Shown: positions 1 through 8,610 of the stretch, piece after piece
Layout of the letters: every line of letters begins with the position of its first letter
Numbering within the stretch: the stretch's first letter is position 1
Assembly (NCBI GenBank): GCA_007858575.1
Contig: CP042279.1
Location: forward strand, 1,426,001-1,490,000
Direction: 5' to 3'
Source: Streptomyces sp. WAC08241
Lineage (GTDB): Bacteria > Actinomycetota > Actinomycetes > Streptomycetales > Streptomycetaceae
DNA length: 64,000 nucleotides
Made by a program: the position numbers and the translations under genes
The notes under the pieces: generated by a model
What the model was told of the DNA's origin: nothing
Database searches by the model: none
What the model saw: only the letters and a program-made list of their open reading frames with translations

Positions 1-1
1 C

Positions 2-172
2 CGCGACTTCTCCGCGCACGCCGTCGAGCTGCACGGCAAGGACTCCGCGACCGAGCAGCAGCAGCTCTGGGCGCTCGGCGCCGTCCGGCGCCCCGTCGTC
101 GACGAGGCGCGCTCGGGCCGCGTCTGGCAGCGCGTCGAGGCCCTTTCGGGCGCGTACGAGATGAGGCCCTGA
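2..172 (+). CDS. C-terminal end of an unidentified protein (5' part outside the window)
   Basis: An open frame enters from the left edge and ends at a TGA at 170-172, giving about 56 residues that begin RDFSAHAVELHGKD and end SGAYEMRP. Codon use is typical Streptomyces (G/C third positions), so it is a real gene tail. No motif is recognisable and I assign no function. It is followed by a 68-bp gap that contains the promoter of the next transcript. Confidence 0.6.
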   Translation, partial: RDFSAHAVELHGKDSATEQQQLWALGAVRRPVVDEARSGRVWQRVEALSGAYEMRP

Positions 173-224
173 GCCCTCCGGTCCGTCCACCATGTGGAAG
201 GGAGACTGAGACGGTCGGGACCTC

Positions 225-240
225 TGCTATCGTCCGGCCC
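225..240 (+). promoter_or_regulatory. -10 element of a leaderless transcript
   Basis: TGCTATCGT (225-233) resembles an extended -10 box and lies only 7 nt before the ATG at 241, so transcription would start at or next to the start codon. That arrangement is common in Streptomyces. No convincing -35 was found. The same CTATCGT string occurs before the small gene at 43831. Confidence 0.45.
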
Positions 241-305
241 ATGCAGCACACCGCCACCCTCGCCATGATGCGAATGATGCCCCCGCCCCGGAGGCGCTTC
301 GCTAG
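241..305 (+). CDS. Methionine-rich leader peptide (putative attenuation peptide)
   Basis: The ORF starts MQHTATL and then reads A-M-M-R-M-M-P-P: four of five consecutive codons are ATG (265-279). As printed the frame has no early stop. If one C is missing from the C-runs at 280-289, as happens in most genes here, the frame ends at TAG 303-305 and gives a 21-residue peptide ending PEALR. A perfect intrinsic terminator follows at 332-362, and a SAM-hydrolase-fold gene and an ABC importer lie downstream. Layout and codon bias match ribosome-mediated attenuation, with ribosome stalling when Met-tRNA is scarce. The corrected stop is inference. Confidence 0.5.
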
Positions 306-311
306 CGAAGC
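296..311. repeat. Perfect 16-bp palindrome in the leader
   Basis: GCTTCGCTAGCGAAGC reads the same on both strands and covers the inferred stop codon of the leader peptide. It could be a leader RNA hairpin (pause structure) or a DNA operator. Confidence 0.5.
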
Positions 312-331
312 CGTGTGCGCGCAGGACGCGA

Positions 332-362
332 CGGACCCTCCGGAAACGGAGGGTCCGTTTTT
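332..362 (+). terminator. Intrinsic terminator / attenuator
   Basis: An 11-bp perfect stem (332-342 with 347-357) closes on a GAAA tetraloop and is followed directly by five T (358-362). CCGGAGG at 288-294, just after the Met codons, is exactly complementary to CCTCCGG at 337-343 in the left arm and loop, so a mutually exclusive antiterminator helix can form. Its position before, rather than after, a gene marks it as an attenuator. Confidence 0.75.
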
Positions 363-475
363 GTTGCCCGGACCCGGACCCGGACCCGGCCGCCGGGTCC
401 GCGAGCCGGACCCCGACCCCGACTCCGACCCCCACTCCCACCGCACGTCTCCCGACAGAAGGGCGAAGTACCGCC

Positions 476-1311
476 ATGACCCTTCCCCCGGTCGTCTCCC
501 TCACCGACTGCTCCGACGCCAACGCCCTCGCCCGCCAGTCCACCCGGATCGCCGCCCTCTTCAGCTCCACGCCGACCGTCCTGCCGCTCGGCGGACCGGA
601 CCCGGAGGGCGCCGCCGCCCTCACCCTGCTCGACCTGCTCCGCTCCACGGACCTCATCGGCGGCCCGAGCCGCCCGGTCGTGGTGCTCGTCAACATCGCG
701 CTGAGGGACGGGCACTGGCCCAACGGCGTGCCCTTCTGCTCCTTCCGCCACGGCGACCACCTGGTCGTCAGCACCCTGAACCAGCGGGTCTCGCCCCGCT
801 GGCGGCCTACCTGGACCTGACGGAGGTGCGGGTCACCGACATCCGCGAGGTGCTGGAGGCCGCCGCTGGCGACTGGGCCGAGCTGACGCCGGCCGAGATC
901 GAGGAGATGGTACGGACCCAGTTCCGCAGCCTGTGGTACGCGCCCCTGCTGGCCCGTTGGCTGGTGGACGGCCACCCCGTCCCCGCCCGGACGTCGGCGG
1001 TGCGTCCGCCCGTCGACGACGACGTACGGATCGCCGTCGTCGACAACTTCGGCAACTGCAAGCTGGACCGCCCGGCCGCCGACCTTCCCGGCTACGCCAC
1101 CGCCGAAAGCCTTCTCGTGCGCAACCGGCTCGACGGCCGCGACGTCCCGGTGCGCTGTTACGACCGTCTCCCCGACGTCCCGCTCGGCGAACCCGGAATC
1201 ACCGTCGGGAGCTCCGGCATCGGATTCGCCGAACTGGTGGTCCGCGGCGGTTCCGCGGCAGATCTCTTCGGCCTGCGCCAAGGCGATCGAGTCATTCATC
1301 TCACTGGCTGA
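476..1311 (+). CDS. Divergent SAM hydroxide adenosyltransferase-fold (DUF62) protein
   Basis: About 278 residues once a one-base deletion near 790 is repaired (STLNQR continues as LAPLAAYLDLTEV in the next frame). The C-terminal part has the family signature: VVDNFGNCKLD, then GSSGIGFAELVVRGGSAADLFGLRQGD, close to the family pattern DxFGN ... GSSGxxEIxVNGGSA. Family members hydrolyse S-adenosylmethionine to adenosine and methionine, or are fluorinases/chlorinases. The N-terminal catalytic features are not conserved: the usual TDFG is LTDCSD, DPGVG is replaced by VNIALRDG, and the FHGRDxFAPxAA helix reads FRSLWYAPLLARW, losing its histidine. It may be a non-catalytic SAM-binding protein. It sits directly behind the Met-rich attenuator. 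Confidence 0.7.
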
Positions 1312-1350
1312 CATGTTATCAACGCGTTACTCCGGAAGCGGCCTTCGAGA

Positions 1351-1380
1351 TTGACGCCGCTCTCCGTCGAACGGAATGCT
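1351..1380 (+). promoter_or_regulatory. Candidate promoter of the ABC-importer operon
   Basis: TTGACG (1351-1356) and AATGCT (1375-1380) are separated by 18 bp and lie about 140 bp upstream of the binding-protein gene. A CACGTG-GAC-CACGTG direct repeat lies between this promoter and the gene. The prediction is by eye only. Confidence 0.35.
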
Positions 1381-1521
1381 GAAAAGCATGTCCGGAACTC
1401 TCCCGCTGGTACGCCGCCGCCACGTGGACCACGTGCGCTGTGCGGCCGATCTGTGTCGCTGAGCACACAGCACCGGCCCTCCTTTCCCGTACTTTTCCCG
1501 GACTTCCCCGAAGGACCTCCG

Positions 1522-2390
1522 ATGTCCCGTACCCGCCTCTCTCGCGGCTTCCGCCGCCACCGTCGTCGCGCTGACGGCGGTCGGCTGCGCACCTCAGCCG
1601 CAGAGCACCCCGGACCGGCCGGCGCCGAGAAGGCCGCCCCGTGCACGCCCGACAACCCGAGCCTCCACGAGCGCGGCCGGCTCACCGTCGCGACCGATTC
1701 CCCGGCCTACGAGCCGTGGTTCGACAGCAACACCCCGTCCAACGGAAAGGGCTTCGAAAGCGCCGTGGCCTACGCGGTGGCCGAGAAGCTGGGGTTCGCA
1801 CGCGACCAGGTGAAGTGGGTCGTCGAGCCCTTCGCCCATTCCTACGCCCCCGGGAAGAAGGCTTTCGACTTCGACATCAACCAGATCTCCATCACGCCGC
1901 AGCGCGAAAGCCGTCGATTTCTCCACCAGTTACTACACGGCCAATCAGGCCATCCTGACGCTCGACGGATCCCGGTTCGCGAAGGCCACGTCCCTGAGCG
2001 CTTCAAGGACGCCGAAATCGGCGTGCAGGTCGCGACGACCAGCTACCAGGCCGTGCTCGACCAGATCAAGCCCTCGAAGCGGCCGAGCGTCTTCAGCACC
2101 ACCAAGGACGAGGTCACCGCGCTGCGGAACGGCCAGATCGACGCGATCGTCACCGACCTGCCCACGGTCTTCTACCTGGCCGGAGCGGAGCTGGAGAACG
2201 GCGAGATCGTCGGCCAGTTCGGCTACGCGGGCGGCACCCCGAGAAGTTCGGCCTGCTCCTGCCGAAGAACAGCGGGTACACCTCCTGCGTCAACCGGGCC
2301 CTCGACGCGCTCAGGGCGGACGGAACGCTCGCGAGGCTCACCACGCAGTGGCTCTCCGCCTCGGCGAACGTCCCCGAGCTGAAGCACTGA
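1522..2390 (+). CDS. Amino-acid ABC transporter substrate-binding lipoprotein (family 3)
   Basis: Starts MSRTRLS. After a frameshift the next frame gives a hydrophobic segment ending in the lipobox LTAVGC, so the mature protein is membrane-anchored outside the cell. The body has family-3 binding-protein features: RLTVATDSPAYEPWF, KAFDFDINQISITPQR followed (frame change near 1908) by KAVDFSTSYYTANQAI, then GVQVATTSYQAVLDQI and NGQIDAIVTDLPTVFYLA, ending LSASANVPELKH. About 289 residues, with at least four frame changes (near 1545, 1610, 1908 and 2245), all fitting one-base deletions. It is 10 bp upstream of its permease. The ligand is unknown; the Met-responsive leader upstream makes methionine or a related amine worth testing. 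Confidence 0.85.
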
Positions 2391-2400
2391 CGGGCGGACC

Positions 2401-3316
2401 GTGGACATCGGCAAGACGGCCGCACCGCACCGGTCGGCCACCTCTTCGGACGCGTCCGGGACGCCCGGCGCCGCCTACCGGCCCAGCGACCACGAACGGG
2501 AGCGGCAGCGGTACCGCCGCTCCCGCAAGCGCCGCCACACCTGGGTCTCCCTCGTGTGCACCCTGCTCGGTCTGACGGCCGTGGGCGCGGCCGCGGTCGC
2601 CTCGCCGGGCTGGGAACGCGTCGACAGCCTGTTCTTCGACGGCGCCGAGCTCCGCTCCGCCTTCCCCGACCTCCTGCGGGGGTTCTGGCTCAACATCCAG
2701 ATGTTCCTCGTCGCCGAGGTGCTGATCCTCGTCCTGGGGCTGCTGATCGCCCTGGTGCGGGTCACCCGCGCACCGGGCCTCCAGCCGCTGCGGCTCGCCG
2801 CCACCGTCTACGTGGACGTCTTCCGCGGCGTGCCGACCCTGCTCCTCGTCTTCCTCGTCGGCTTCGGACTGCCGGCGCTCCAGCTCCAGGGCACCCCTCC
2901 GAGCCGTGGGTCCTCGGCGTCATCGCCCTGGTCCTCTCCTACACGGCCTACGTCGCCGAGGTGTTCCGGGCGGGACTGGACTCGGTCCACCCCGCGCAGC
3001 GGAACGCCGCCCGGGCCCTGGGCCTCAACGAGCGGCAGACCCTGCGGCACGTCGTGCTGCCCCAGGCGGTGCGCAACGTGCTCCCGCCCCTGCTCAACGA
3101 CTTCATCGCCCTGCAGAAGGACACCGCGCTGGTCGCCGTCCTCGGCCCGCTCGAAGCGCTGCGGGCCGCGCAGATCAAGGCGGACTACGACTTCAACTAC
3201 ACCCCGTACCTGGGAGCGGCCCTCTTGTTCATCGCGGTGACTATCCCGCTCACCCGCCTCGCCGACCGGCTCCAGCGGCGGGCCGTGCGGCGCACCCGGG
3301 CGGGGCGGACCGATGA
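2401..3316 (+). CDS. Amino-acid ABC transporter permease (HisM/GlnP family)
   Basis: GTG start (MDIGKTAAPH) 10 bp after the binding-protein stop. A long basic cytoplasmic N-terminus (about 45 residues, rich in R/K) precedes the first membrane span, VSLVCTLLGLTAVGAAAV. Further spans include FLVAEVLILVLGLLIALV and LLLVFLVGFGLPALQL. After a frameshift near 2900 come VLGVIALVLSYTAYVAEVFRAGL and the EAA-type coupling loop HPAQRNAARALGLNERQTLRHVVLPQA, which contacts the ATPase. Another small indel near 3300 must be assumed to reach the TGA at 3314-3316, which overlaps the ATPase ATG (ATGA). Confidence 0.85.
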
Positions 3317-4054
3317 GCGGGCCGCTGCTGCGCATCCGCGGCCTCCGCAAGCAGTACGGGGAGCGGCTGGTGCTGCGCTCGGTCGACCTGGACGTCGCCG
3401 AGCACCAGGTCGTCTGCCTGATCGGCGGTTCGGGTTCGGGCAAGTCGACCCTGCTGCGCTGCGTGGACCTGCTGGAGGTCGTCGACGACGGCACCGTCCA
3501 CCTGGGGGAGACCGAGCTGACCGACCCCGGCTGGACCCCGACGTCGCCCGCAGACGGATCGGCATCGTCTTCCAGGCGTACAACCTGTTCCCGCACCTGA
3601 GCGTGCTGGACAACATCACGCTCGCGCCCCGCCAGGTCCACGGCGTCCCGCGCGGGAAGGCCGAGGCCTCGGCCCGGGAGCTCCTGGACCGCCTCGGGCT
3701 CGCGGACAAGGCGCACGAACATCCCGACCGGCTGTCCGGCGGACAGCAGCAGCGCGTGGCGATCGCCCGCGCCCTGGCCACCGAACCGGAGCTGCTGCTC
3801 TTCGACGAGATCACCTCCGCCCTCGACCCCGAACTGGTCGGCGAGGTCCTGGACGTCGTCGCCGACCTCAAGGGGCGCGGCCTGACCATCCTGATGGCCA
3901 CGCACGAGATGGACTTCGCCCGGCGGGTCGCGGACCGCGTCTGCTTCCTGGAGGACGGCGTGATCGTGGAGCAGGGCACGGCGGAGCAGGTGCTCACGCT
4001 CCGCGGGAGGAGGCGACGCGGCGCTTCCTCGCCCGCGCACTCGACCGTCCCTGA
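3313..4054 (+). CDS. Amino-acid ABC transporter ATP-binding protein (GlnQ family)
   Basis: Starts MSGPLLRIRGLRKQYG, overlapping the permease stop. Walker A is GGSGSGKST (about residues 37-45), the Q-loop is IVFQAYNLFPHLSVLDN, the signature LSGGQQQRVAIARAL, Walker B LLLFDEITSALDPE and the H-loop MATHEMDFA. Frameshifts near 3540 and 4005 are repaired to give the end REEATRRFLARALDRP and TGA at 4052-4054, about 247 residues, the usual length for the family. Together with the two preceding genes it forms a complete polar amino-acid importer. Confidence 0.88.
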
Positions 4055-4079
4055 CCCCGCCCCTCCCGCGAACCGCGAA

Positions 4080-4114
4080 AGCCGGCCCCTCCGCCGCCCG
4101 GGGGAGGGCCGGCT
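4080..4114. terminator. Terminator hairpin after the ABC operon
   Basis: AGCCGGCCCCTCC (4080-4092) pairs with GGGGAGGGCCGGCT (4101-4114) with minor slippage and a GCCGCCCG loop. There is no T tract, as is common in Streptomyces. It may serve both strands. Confidence 0.55.
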
Positions 4115-4117
4115 CCG

Positions 4118-4380
4118 TCGGAAATCGACATCGGCAGGCTCGAGTACCGGGCGAGCTCCTCGACGCCCTTGCACAGGGTGCCCGACGCGCGCGTCAGGCC
4201 GTCGGACACGGTGCTCTTTGCTCCGCCCGGATCGCGCGGCGATCTCGTCCCGTACAGGGCGTGGAAGCGGTTGTACGCCTCGGACTCGCCGTCCCGCCGG
4301 CCGGTCCGATCGACCAGCTTGGTGTGCACGTGCCGAACCGGGGGCCCGATGTTCGGTTCGGCCCCGAGGAATTGCCGCAC
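4118..4380 (-). CDS. Hypothetical ORF, doubtful
   Basis: A minus-strand frame with GTG start at 4380 reads RQFLGAEPNIGPPVRHVHTK ... NRFHALYGTRSPRD ... ASGTLCKGVEELARYSSLP and runs without a clear stop into the terminator hairpin. Its amino-acid composition is more protein-like (fewer R/P/G repeats) than that of typical shadow frames. I do not recognise it; it could be a fragment or a frameshifted small gene downstream of the oxidoreductase on the same strand. Confidence 0.25.
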
Positions 4381-4402
4381 ACACGGGAGTCGAACGGTGA
4401 CG

Positions 4403-5294
4403 TCACACGACGATGACGCGGCGTCCGCGTGTGTGTCCGGCCTTGCTGTCGAGGTGTGCCGCCGCGGCCTCGCCGAGTGTGTACGACCGCGCGACGGGGA
4501 TGTGCAGCTTCCCGCGCGCGATGAGGGCCGCGGCCTCGGCGAGCGCGTCCGGCACGCTCCCGGCCACGCCGGAGAAGCGGACGCCGAAGGCGGACGCGCC
4601 GAGATCCGCGATGGTGACGACCTTGCGCGGGTCCCCGGTCAGCTCGACCAGTTCGGGGACGACGCCCGAGCCGGACAGGTCGAGGGCGGCATCGACGGGA
4701 CCGAGCCGCCGCACACGTTCCGTCCAGCCGTCGCCGTACGTCGTGGCGAGGGCGCCGAGGTCGCGCAGGTAGTCCTGGTTCGCGGCACTCGCCGTGCCGA
4801 TCACCTTGATGCCGCGGTCGCGGGCGATCTGCAGCACCGCCGAGCCGACTCCCCGGCCGCGCCGCTCACCAGCAGGGTCTGCCCCGGCTCCACGCCGACC
4901 TCGCGGATGATGCGCAGGGCCGTCTCCACCACGGACGGGTATCCGGCCGCCTCCTCGAAGGTCAGGCCCCCGGGCATCCGGCCCAGGCGCCGAGCACGGC
5001 GAACTCGGCATACGTGTCCGTGCCTTCGCCGAACACATGGTCTCCGACCTCGACGCCCTCGACCCCTGCGCCCACCTCGTCCACGATCCCGGCGGCGTCG
5101 ATGCCCACCCCCGCGGGCAGCTCGGTGGGGTGCGCTCCCAGGACCTGGCCCTCGCGGATCCGCCAGTCGACGGGGTTCACACCTGCCGCCCGTACGGCGA
5201 TGCGTATCCGGCCGGGGCCCGGGTGGGGCTTCTCGGCGTCGATGAGGCGGAGGACGTCCGGGCCGCCGAATTCGGCGAAGCTCACTTTCTTCAT
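4403..5294 (-). CDS. NAD(P)H-quinone oxidoreductase / zinc-independent alcohol dehydrogenase (MDR family)
   Basis: Starts MKKVSFAEFGGPDVLRLIDA and continues GRIRIAVRAAGVNPVDWRIREGQ (GroES-like domain), GVGIDAAGIVDEVGAGVEGVEVGDHVFG, then the Rossmann dinucleotide-binding part: TLLVSGAARGVGSAVLQIARDRGIKVIGTAS, and the end SKAGHTRGRRVIVV. No zinc-ligand cysteines are seen, as in quinone oxidoreductases of the family. Two frame changes (about 4860 and 4975) are needed; repaired length is about 298 residues. It is divergent from a TetR regulator with an 11-bp operator in the 79-bp gap, so it is the likely target of that repressor. The substrate is unknown. Confidence 0.85.
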
Positions 5295-5310
5295 GCGATC
5301 GACCGTAGCA

Positions 5311-5321
5311 CTAACGGTTAG
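5311..5321. promoter_or_regulatory. TetR operator candidate
   Basis: CTAACGGTTAG is a perfect 11-bp inverted repeat in the gap between the divergent oxidoreductase and tetR genes. A half-site CGTTAGG follows at 5333-5339. A leaderless tetR promoter lies beside it: TTGCGT at 5341 and TAGCGT at 5362, six nt before the ATG. Confidence 0.55.
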
Positions 5322-5373
5322 CGTTTTGGAGTCGTTAGGTTTGCGTACTCGGTGGCGCTGATAGCGTGGGCGC

Positions 5374-5952
5374 ATGACCGTGCCCACCGGACGCCGCGAG
5401 CGCAAGAAGGCCGCCACCCGTCAGAAGATCGCCGACGCGGCCCTGCGGCTGTTCCTGGAGCGCGGATACGACGCGGTGGGCATCCGCGACGTCGCCGCCG
5501 AGGCCGACGTCGCCGTGACCACGCTCTTCTCCCACTTCGCCTCGAAGGAGGCGCTGGTCTTCGAGCAGGACGACGACTTCAGGGAACGCCTCGTGCGGGC
5601 GGTCGCGGACCGGGGGCCGCGGGAACCGCTCATGCCCGCGCTGCGCCGTGAGGTCCACGCGATGGTCCGCCACTGCTCGGCGGAGGGCGCCGCCCCGATC
5701 TGGCGCATGATCGACGCGTCGCCCGCCCTGCGCACGTACGAGCAGTCCATGCGGCTGCGGCACGCGGACGCGCTGGCGACCGCCATCGCCGCCGAGCTCG
5801 CTCTGCCGGAGCCGACGACGGCGTGCCGCACGATCGCGCGGTTCGTACTCGACGCGTACGCGCTGGGCCGCGAGGCGGCCGAGCCGGAAGCGGCGGTGGA
5901 CGAGGTGTTCCGCATGGTCGAGGCGGCCTGGGAGGTCGCCCGGCCGCGCTGA
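5374..5952 (+). CDS. TetR/AcrR-family transcriptional regulator
   Basis: A complete 192-residue protein with no frame break. The N-terminal helix-turn-helix is typical: TRQKIADAALRLFLERGYDAVGIRDVAAEADVAVTTLFSHFASKEAL (about residues 13-58). The C-terminal ligand-binding domain has no diagnostic motif. It is transcribed divergently from the oxidoreductase. Known TetR behaviour and the shared palindromic gap suggest that it represses itself and that gene until an inducer binds. Confidence 0.92.
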   Translation: MTVPTGRRERKKAATRQKIADAALRLFLERGYDAVGIRDVAAEADVAVTTLFSHFASKEALVFEQDDDFRERLVRAVADRGPREPLMPALRREVHAMVRHCSAEGAAPIWRMIDASPALRTYEQSMRLRHADALATAIAAELALPEPTTACRTIARFVLDAYALGREAAEPEAAVDEVFRMVEAAWEVARPR

Positions 5953-6056
5953 CCCGAGGCCGGCCGCCGAGTCGCAGCGGCGTGTCGTAGGCCTGCTGGA
6001 CGAGGTGGTTGCCGCCGCCCGGGGCGCGGTTGGCCGGCGCAACGACGGCAGACCTG

Positions 6057-6084
6057 GTCGTCCCCGCGCCCGCGGGGTGGTCCC
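6057..6084. repeat. Solitary type I-E CRISPR-repeat-like sequence
   Basis: A 28-nt stretch with the 7-bp palindromic core CCCCGCGCCCGCGGGG, flanked by GTCGT and TGGTCCC. This is the layout of actinobacterial and E. coli type I-E repeats. A second copy of the first 23 nt, lacking only two C, occurs at 6881-6901. No regular spacing and no cas gene are present, so it is not an array. Confidence 0.3.
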
Positions 6085-6222
6085 CAATGCCCCAGCAGAG
6101 TTCACCGCCGAGGTGATGGCCCACCAGACAGGCCTGAGGGATATCGCCGAAGGCCGGTTTCCGTACCGCTTCCGGGTAGAAGGACCGTAAACGGTTGTCC
6201 CACCGTGCGAGGGCAAGAGGGG

Positions 6223-6631
6223 ATGGCGATGGAAGCGGCCAAGTGGTCGGTGGACCGTGAGCGCCTGGAGCAGTGGGTTCCCGAGGGGAACGGATGACGG
6301 CCGGCTGCGCGGTGACGTACGGGCGCTCGATGTGGGCTTGGTGCCACGGCGCGCCTCGCTTTTGCTGACCGACCGCCGGGTACGTGTACTACGCCACCGG
6401 GGCAACGACCGCCGGTATGCCATACGTGGTGTTCTGTTCGAGATCATGCGCGGTGAGGCCGAGGCGGTATGCAGTGATCCACGGGTGCGGGTGGAGTTCG
6501 ACAAGGGACAGGAAATCGAGCTGCGCCGGCACGACGGCAGGGTGGAGCGCCTGCTGATCAGCCAGTGGGATGCCGTGCACGCCGAGGCCCTGTACGCGGC
6601 GTTTCCTCCCGAGAGCCATGATCCGCAGTGA
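6223..6631 (+). CDS. Small conserved-looking protein, PH-like
   Basis: ATG at 6223 follows a purine-rich RBS (AAGAGGGG) and reads MAMEAAKWSVDRERLEQWVP. A frameshift near 6290 joins it to DDGRLRGDVRALDVGLVPRRASLLLTDRRVRVLRHRGNDRRYAIRG and VEFDKGQEIELRRHDGRVERLLISQW, ending ESHDPQ; about 135 residues. The pattern LLLTDRRVRVLRHRG followed by alternating beta-strand-like stretches resembles bacterial PH-like domains, but this is only a visual impression. The codon bias is weaker and AT-richer than in neighbouring genes, which fits an acquired segment. Confidence 0.5.
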
Positions 6632-6999
6632 CGTGACAGCGCCCCCTTTCTCACCGTCGGCCCGGTCTGTGCCGGTGGATCTCCCCTACTTCCCGGCGCG
6701 CTCGGCTCGGTCCGGTCCAGCTCCCGGCCCGTGACCGTGCCCGGCGCACCTTCACCGTAAACGCGACCTCCTCGACTGTCAGGGCGTGGGCCTGTCGCAC
6801 ATGCTCGGCACTTCTCGGGCAAGAACGGAACAGCGCGGGACGTCATCCGGCCCCCGGCGGTGATGACCCGATGACCAAGAGTCGTCCGCGCCCGCGGGGT
6901 GTCGGGGGCGCCGTCAAGGCGGCCGGACTTCTTGTTCGAACCCCATGGCCTTCACGTGCTCGACGAGTTCGAGCGCGGCCGCGGTGGGGATGGTGCCCC
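6632..6999. other. Gene-poor gap
   Basis: No coding sequence can be supported here. The only notable element is the second CRISPR-repeat-like sequence at 6881-6901. Composition is less G/C-biased than the flanks, and the stretch adjoins a transposase fragment. Confidence 0.4.
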
Positions 7000-7226
7000 A
7001 CTGGGCTAGGACACCCCGCCCGCGGCCGGGGCTTCCGGTGTCCTGAGTCGGAGATTCGTCGGCGGTATGCGGCGACTTTGTCCAGGATCGGATGGACCTC
7101 GAGGCCGACCGGCACCTCCTTGTCGAGCTCGACCAGGAACTTCCTGAACTCCACCGCACGGTGACGGCGGTGGAGCGAGCCGATGACCTTGCCCGTGCTG
7201 AGGCTTCTGCCCTTCCCGCTCCGTCA
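7000..7226 (-). mobile_element. IS630-type transposase fragment (decayed)
   Basis: Minus-strand reading gives STGKVIGSLHRRHRAVEFRKFLVELDKEVPVGLEVHPILDKVA. This matches the core of IS630-family DDE transposases, in which the pattern TGKV...RHRxxEFxxFLxxxDxxVPxxLxVHxIxDN precedes the second catalytic Asp. An in-frame stop lies upstream and the frame decays downstream, so about 70 of some 350 residues remain. No terminal inverted repeats could be identified. Confidence 0.55.
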
Positions 7227-7334
7227 GTCTCCGGACCCCGACCGGTGGTGCCATCGCGCCTCCCTGCCGGCGGGAAGCGACATCGCTTCCCGCCGGCACG
7301 ACGAGCAACCCGGTGAACCCGTGCGGTCACAGCC

Positions 7335-8544
7335 CTAGTCGAGCGGGTCCAGCGTCACGTACGCCTGCTGCGGGTTGCCGTCGTGCACCAGCGACTCGTG
7401 CGCGCCGACGTCGTCGAAGGCGAAGCCGTACGCCTTGCCGTCCACCATCCGCTCGTGGATCGCGCGGGAGTAGTGGTTGGTCACCGCGTCCTTGTAGAAC
7501 CCGGCCGACGAGGCGTCCGGCTGGTTGGGGTTGGTGAGCAGGGTGGAGCGGTTGTACCCCGCGCAGAGCGTGCGGGAGATGGGGCCGCGCACCTGGTCGT
7601 TCGGGGCGTCCAGGAGCTTGTAGCAGCCGAAGACGCTGTCCGAGTCGGGCTTCTGGAAGGAGGTGACGACCTGGCCCGACCCGTTGGTGAAGTTCATGAC
7701 GTTGCCCGAGACCCGCCCGTAGTACTTCACGGACGGCTGGTTCGCGAAGGGCGTCACGGTCAGGGTCGACGTGGCGTACTTGCTCCAGACCCGGTTGATG
7801 TAGTCGTTCATCGCCCCGGCCGGCAGCCCGCCGGCCTCGATGCCGTGGCCCGGGGCGAGCGCGCGCAGCACCGTGCCGTCGGAGCGGGTCTGCACCAGGC
7901 CGCCCCAGCCGCCGGGCTGGGCGCGCAGCGCGTCGAAGAAGCCCCGGTACCCGCCGGGCTTGAGGCGTCCCGCGTTCGCGACGGAGCCGTCGGGGCGCTT
8001 CACGCCCACCGCGTACGGCACCGAGACCATGTCGACCTGGGTGCTGTTGAGCCAGAGGCCCGCGTCGTTGAGCGTGTACTCGGACCAGTTGAAGAGGATG
8101 TTCCTGTTGGGGTCGCTCGGGTTCTGGACCGCGGGCTGCACGAGACCGCCCGTCGCCACCTTGAAGTTCAGCTTCTGGCCGTAGCTGAAGTAGACCCGGC
8201 CCGAGAACTTCGGCAACCGGATCGTCATCGACTTCCCGTTGGCCGGACCGGCTATGGAGGCGTCGGGCGCGGGGCTGGGGACGGAGCCCCGGCCGGCCAG
8301 GGGTGGAAGGTCCCGTTGGCGTCCGCCCACCCCTGCCGGCCCGTCGAGAGCTCGGTGCCGAGGTTGTAGACGTACACCTGCTCCCCGCGACCGGAGTTGT
8401 TCGTGAAGGTGAGCGGGATGGTCGTGGGGACGGCGGCCTCGACGGGGTCGGAGGAGACGGCGACGGTGACGCCGGTGCCGGCCAGCGCGGCGGCCGCCAG
8501 GAGGGGGCGAGTCGGACGCGCGTGCGCCTGTGACGTGCGGACAC
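7335..8544 (-). CDS. Secreted beta-1,3-glucanase, glycoside hydrolase family 64
   Basis: GTG start at 8544 behind GAGGAG. The N-terminus is RHRRTRVRLA followed, after a frameshift, by the signal-peptide core AAALAGTGVTVAVSSDPVEA. The mature part reads VPTTIPLTFTNNSGRGEQVYVYNLG, KSMTIRLPKFSGRVYFSYGQKL, VDMVSVPYAVGVKRPDGS, GPISRTLCAGYNRSTL and FAFDDVGAHESLVHDGNPQQAYVTLDPLD, all typical of GH64 (laminaripentaose-producing) enzymes. Frame changes near 8490 and 8295 are one-base losses; total about 403 residues. It should cleave fungal-type beta-1,3-glucan outside the cell. A LacI-type palindrome lies 67 bp upstream of the start. Confidence 0.88.
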
Positions 8545-8610
8545 GGGGGCTCCTCGGGGGTGGGGGGATCCGTGTGGGGGAATCCAGGGGACCGCGCTCC
8601 GGAGAACGCG

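Noticed and set aside
241..1311. A single 356-residue protein starting at the leader ATG
   Set aside because: It only exists because the leader frame and the post-frameshift half of the DUF62 gene happen to coincide. Its middle is Arg/Pro-rich shadow sequence and an intrinsic terminator lies inside it.
2808..4384. Long minus-strand open frames opposite the ABC permease and ATPase
   Set aside because: Arg/Gly/Ser-rich translations with no motif; typical antisense shadows of high-GC coding DNA.
6057..6084. A CRISPR array
   Set aside because: Only one full repeat and one 2-nt-shorter copy 824 bp away, no regular spacers and no cas genes in the window.
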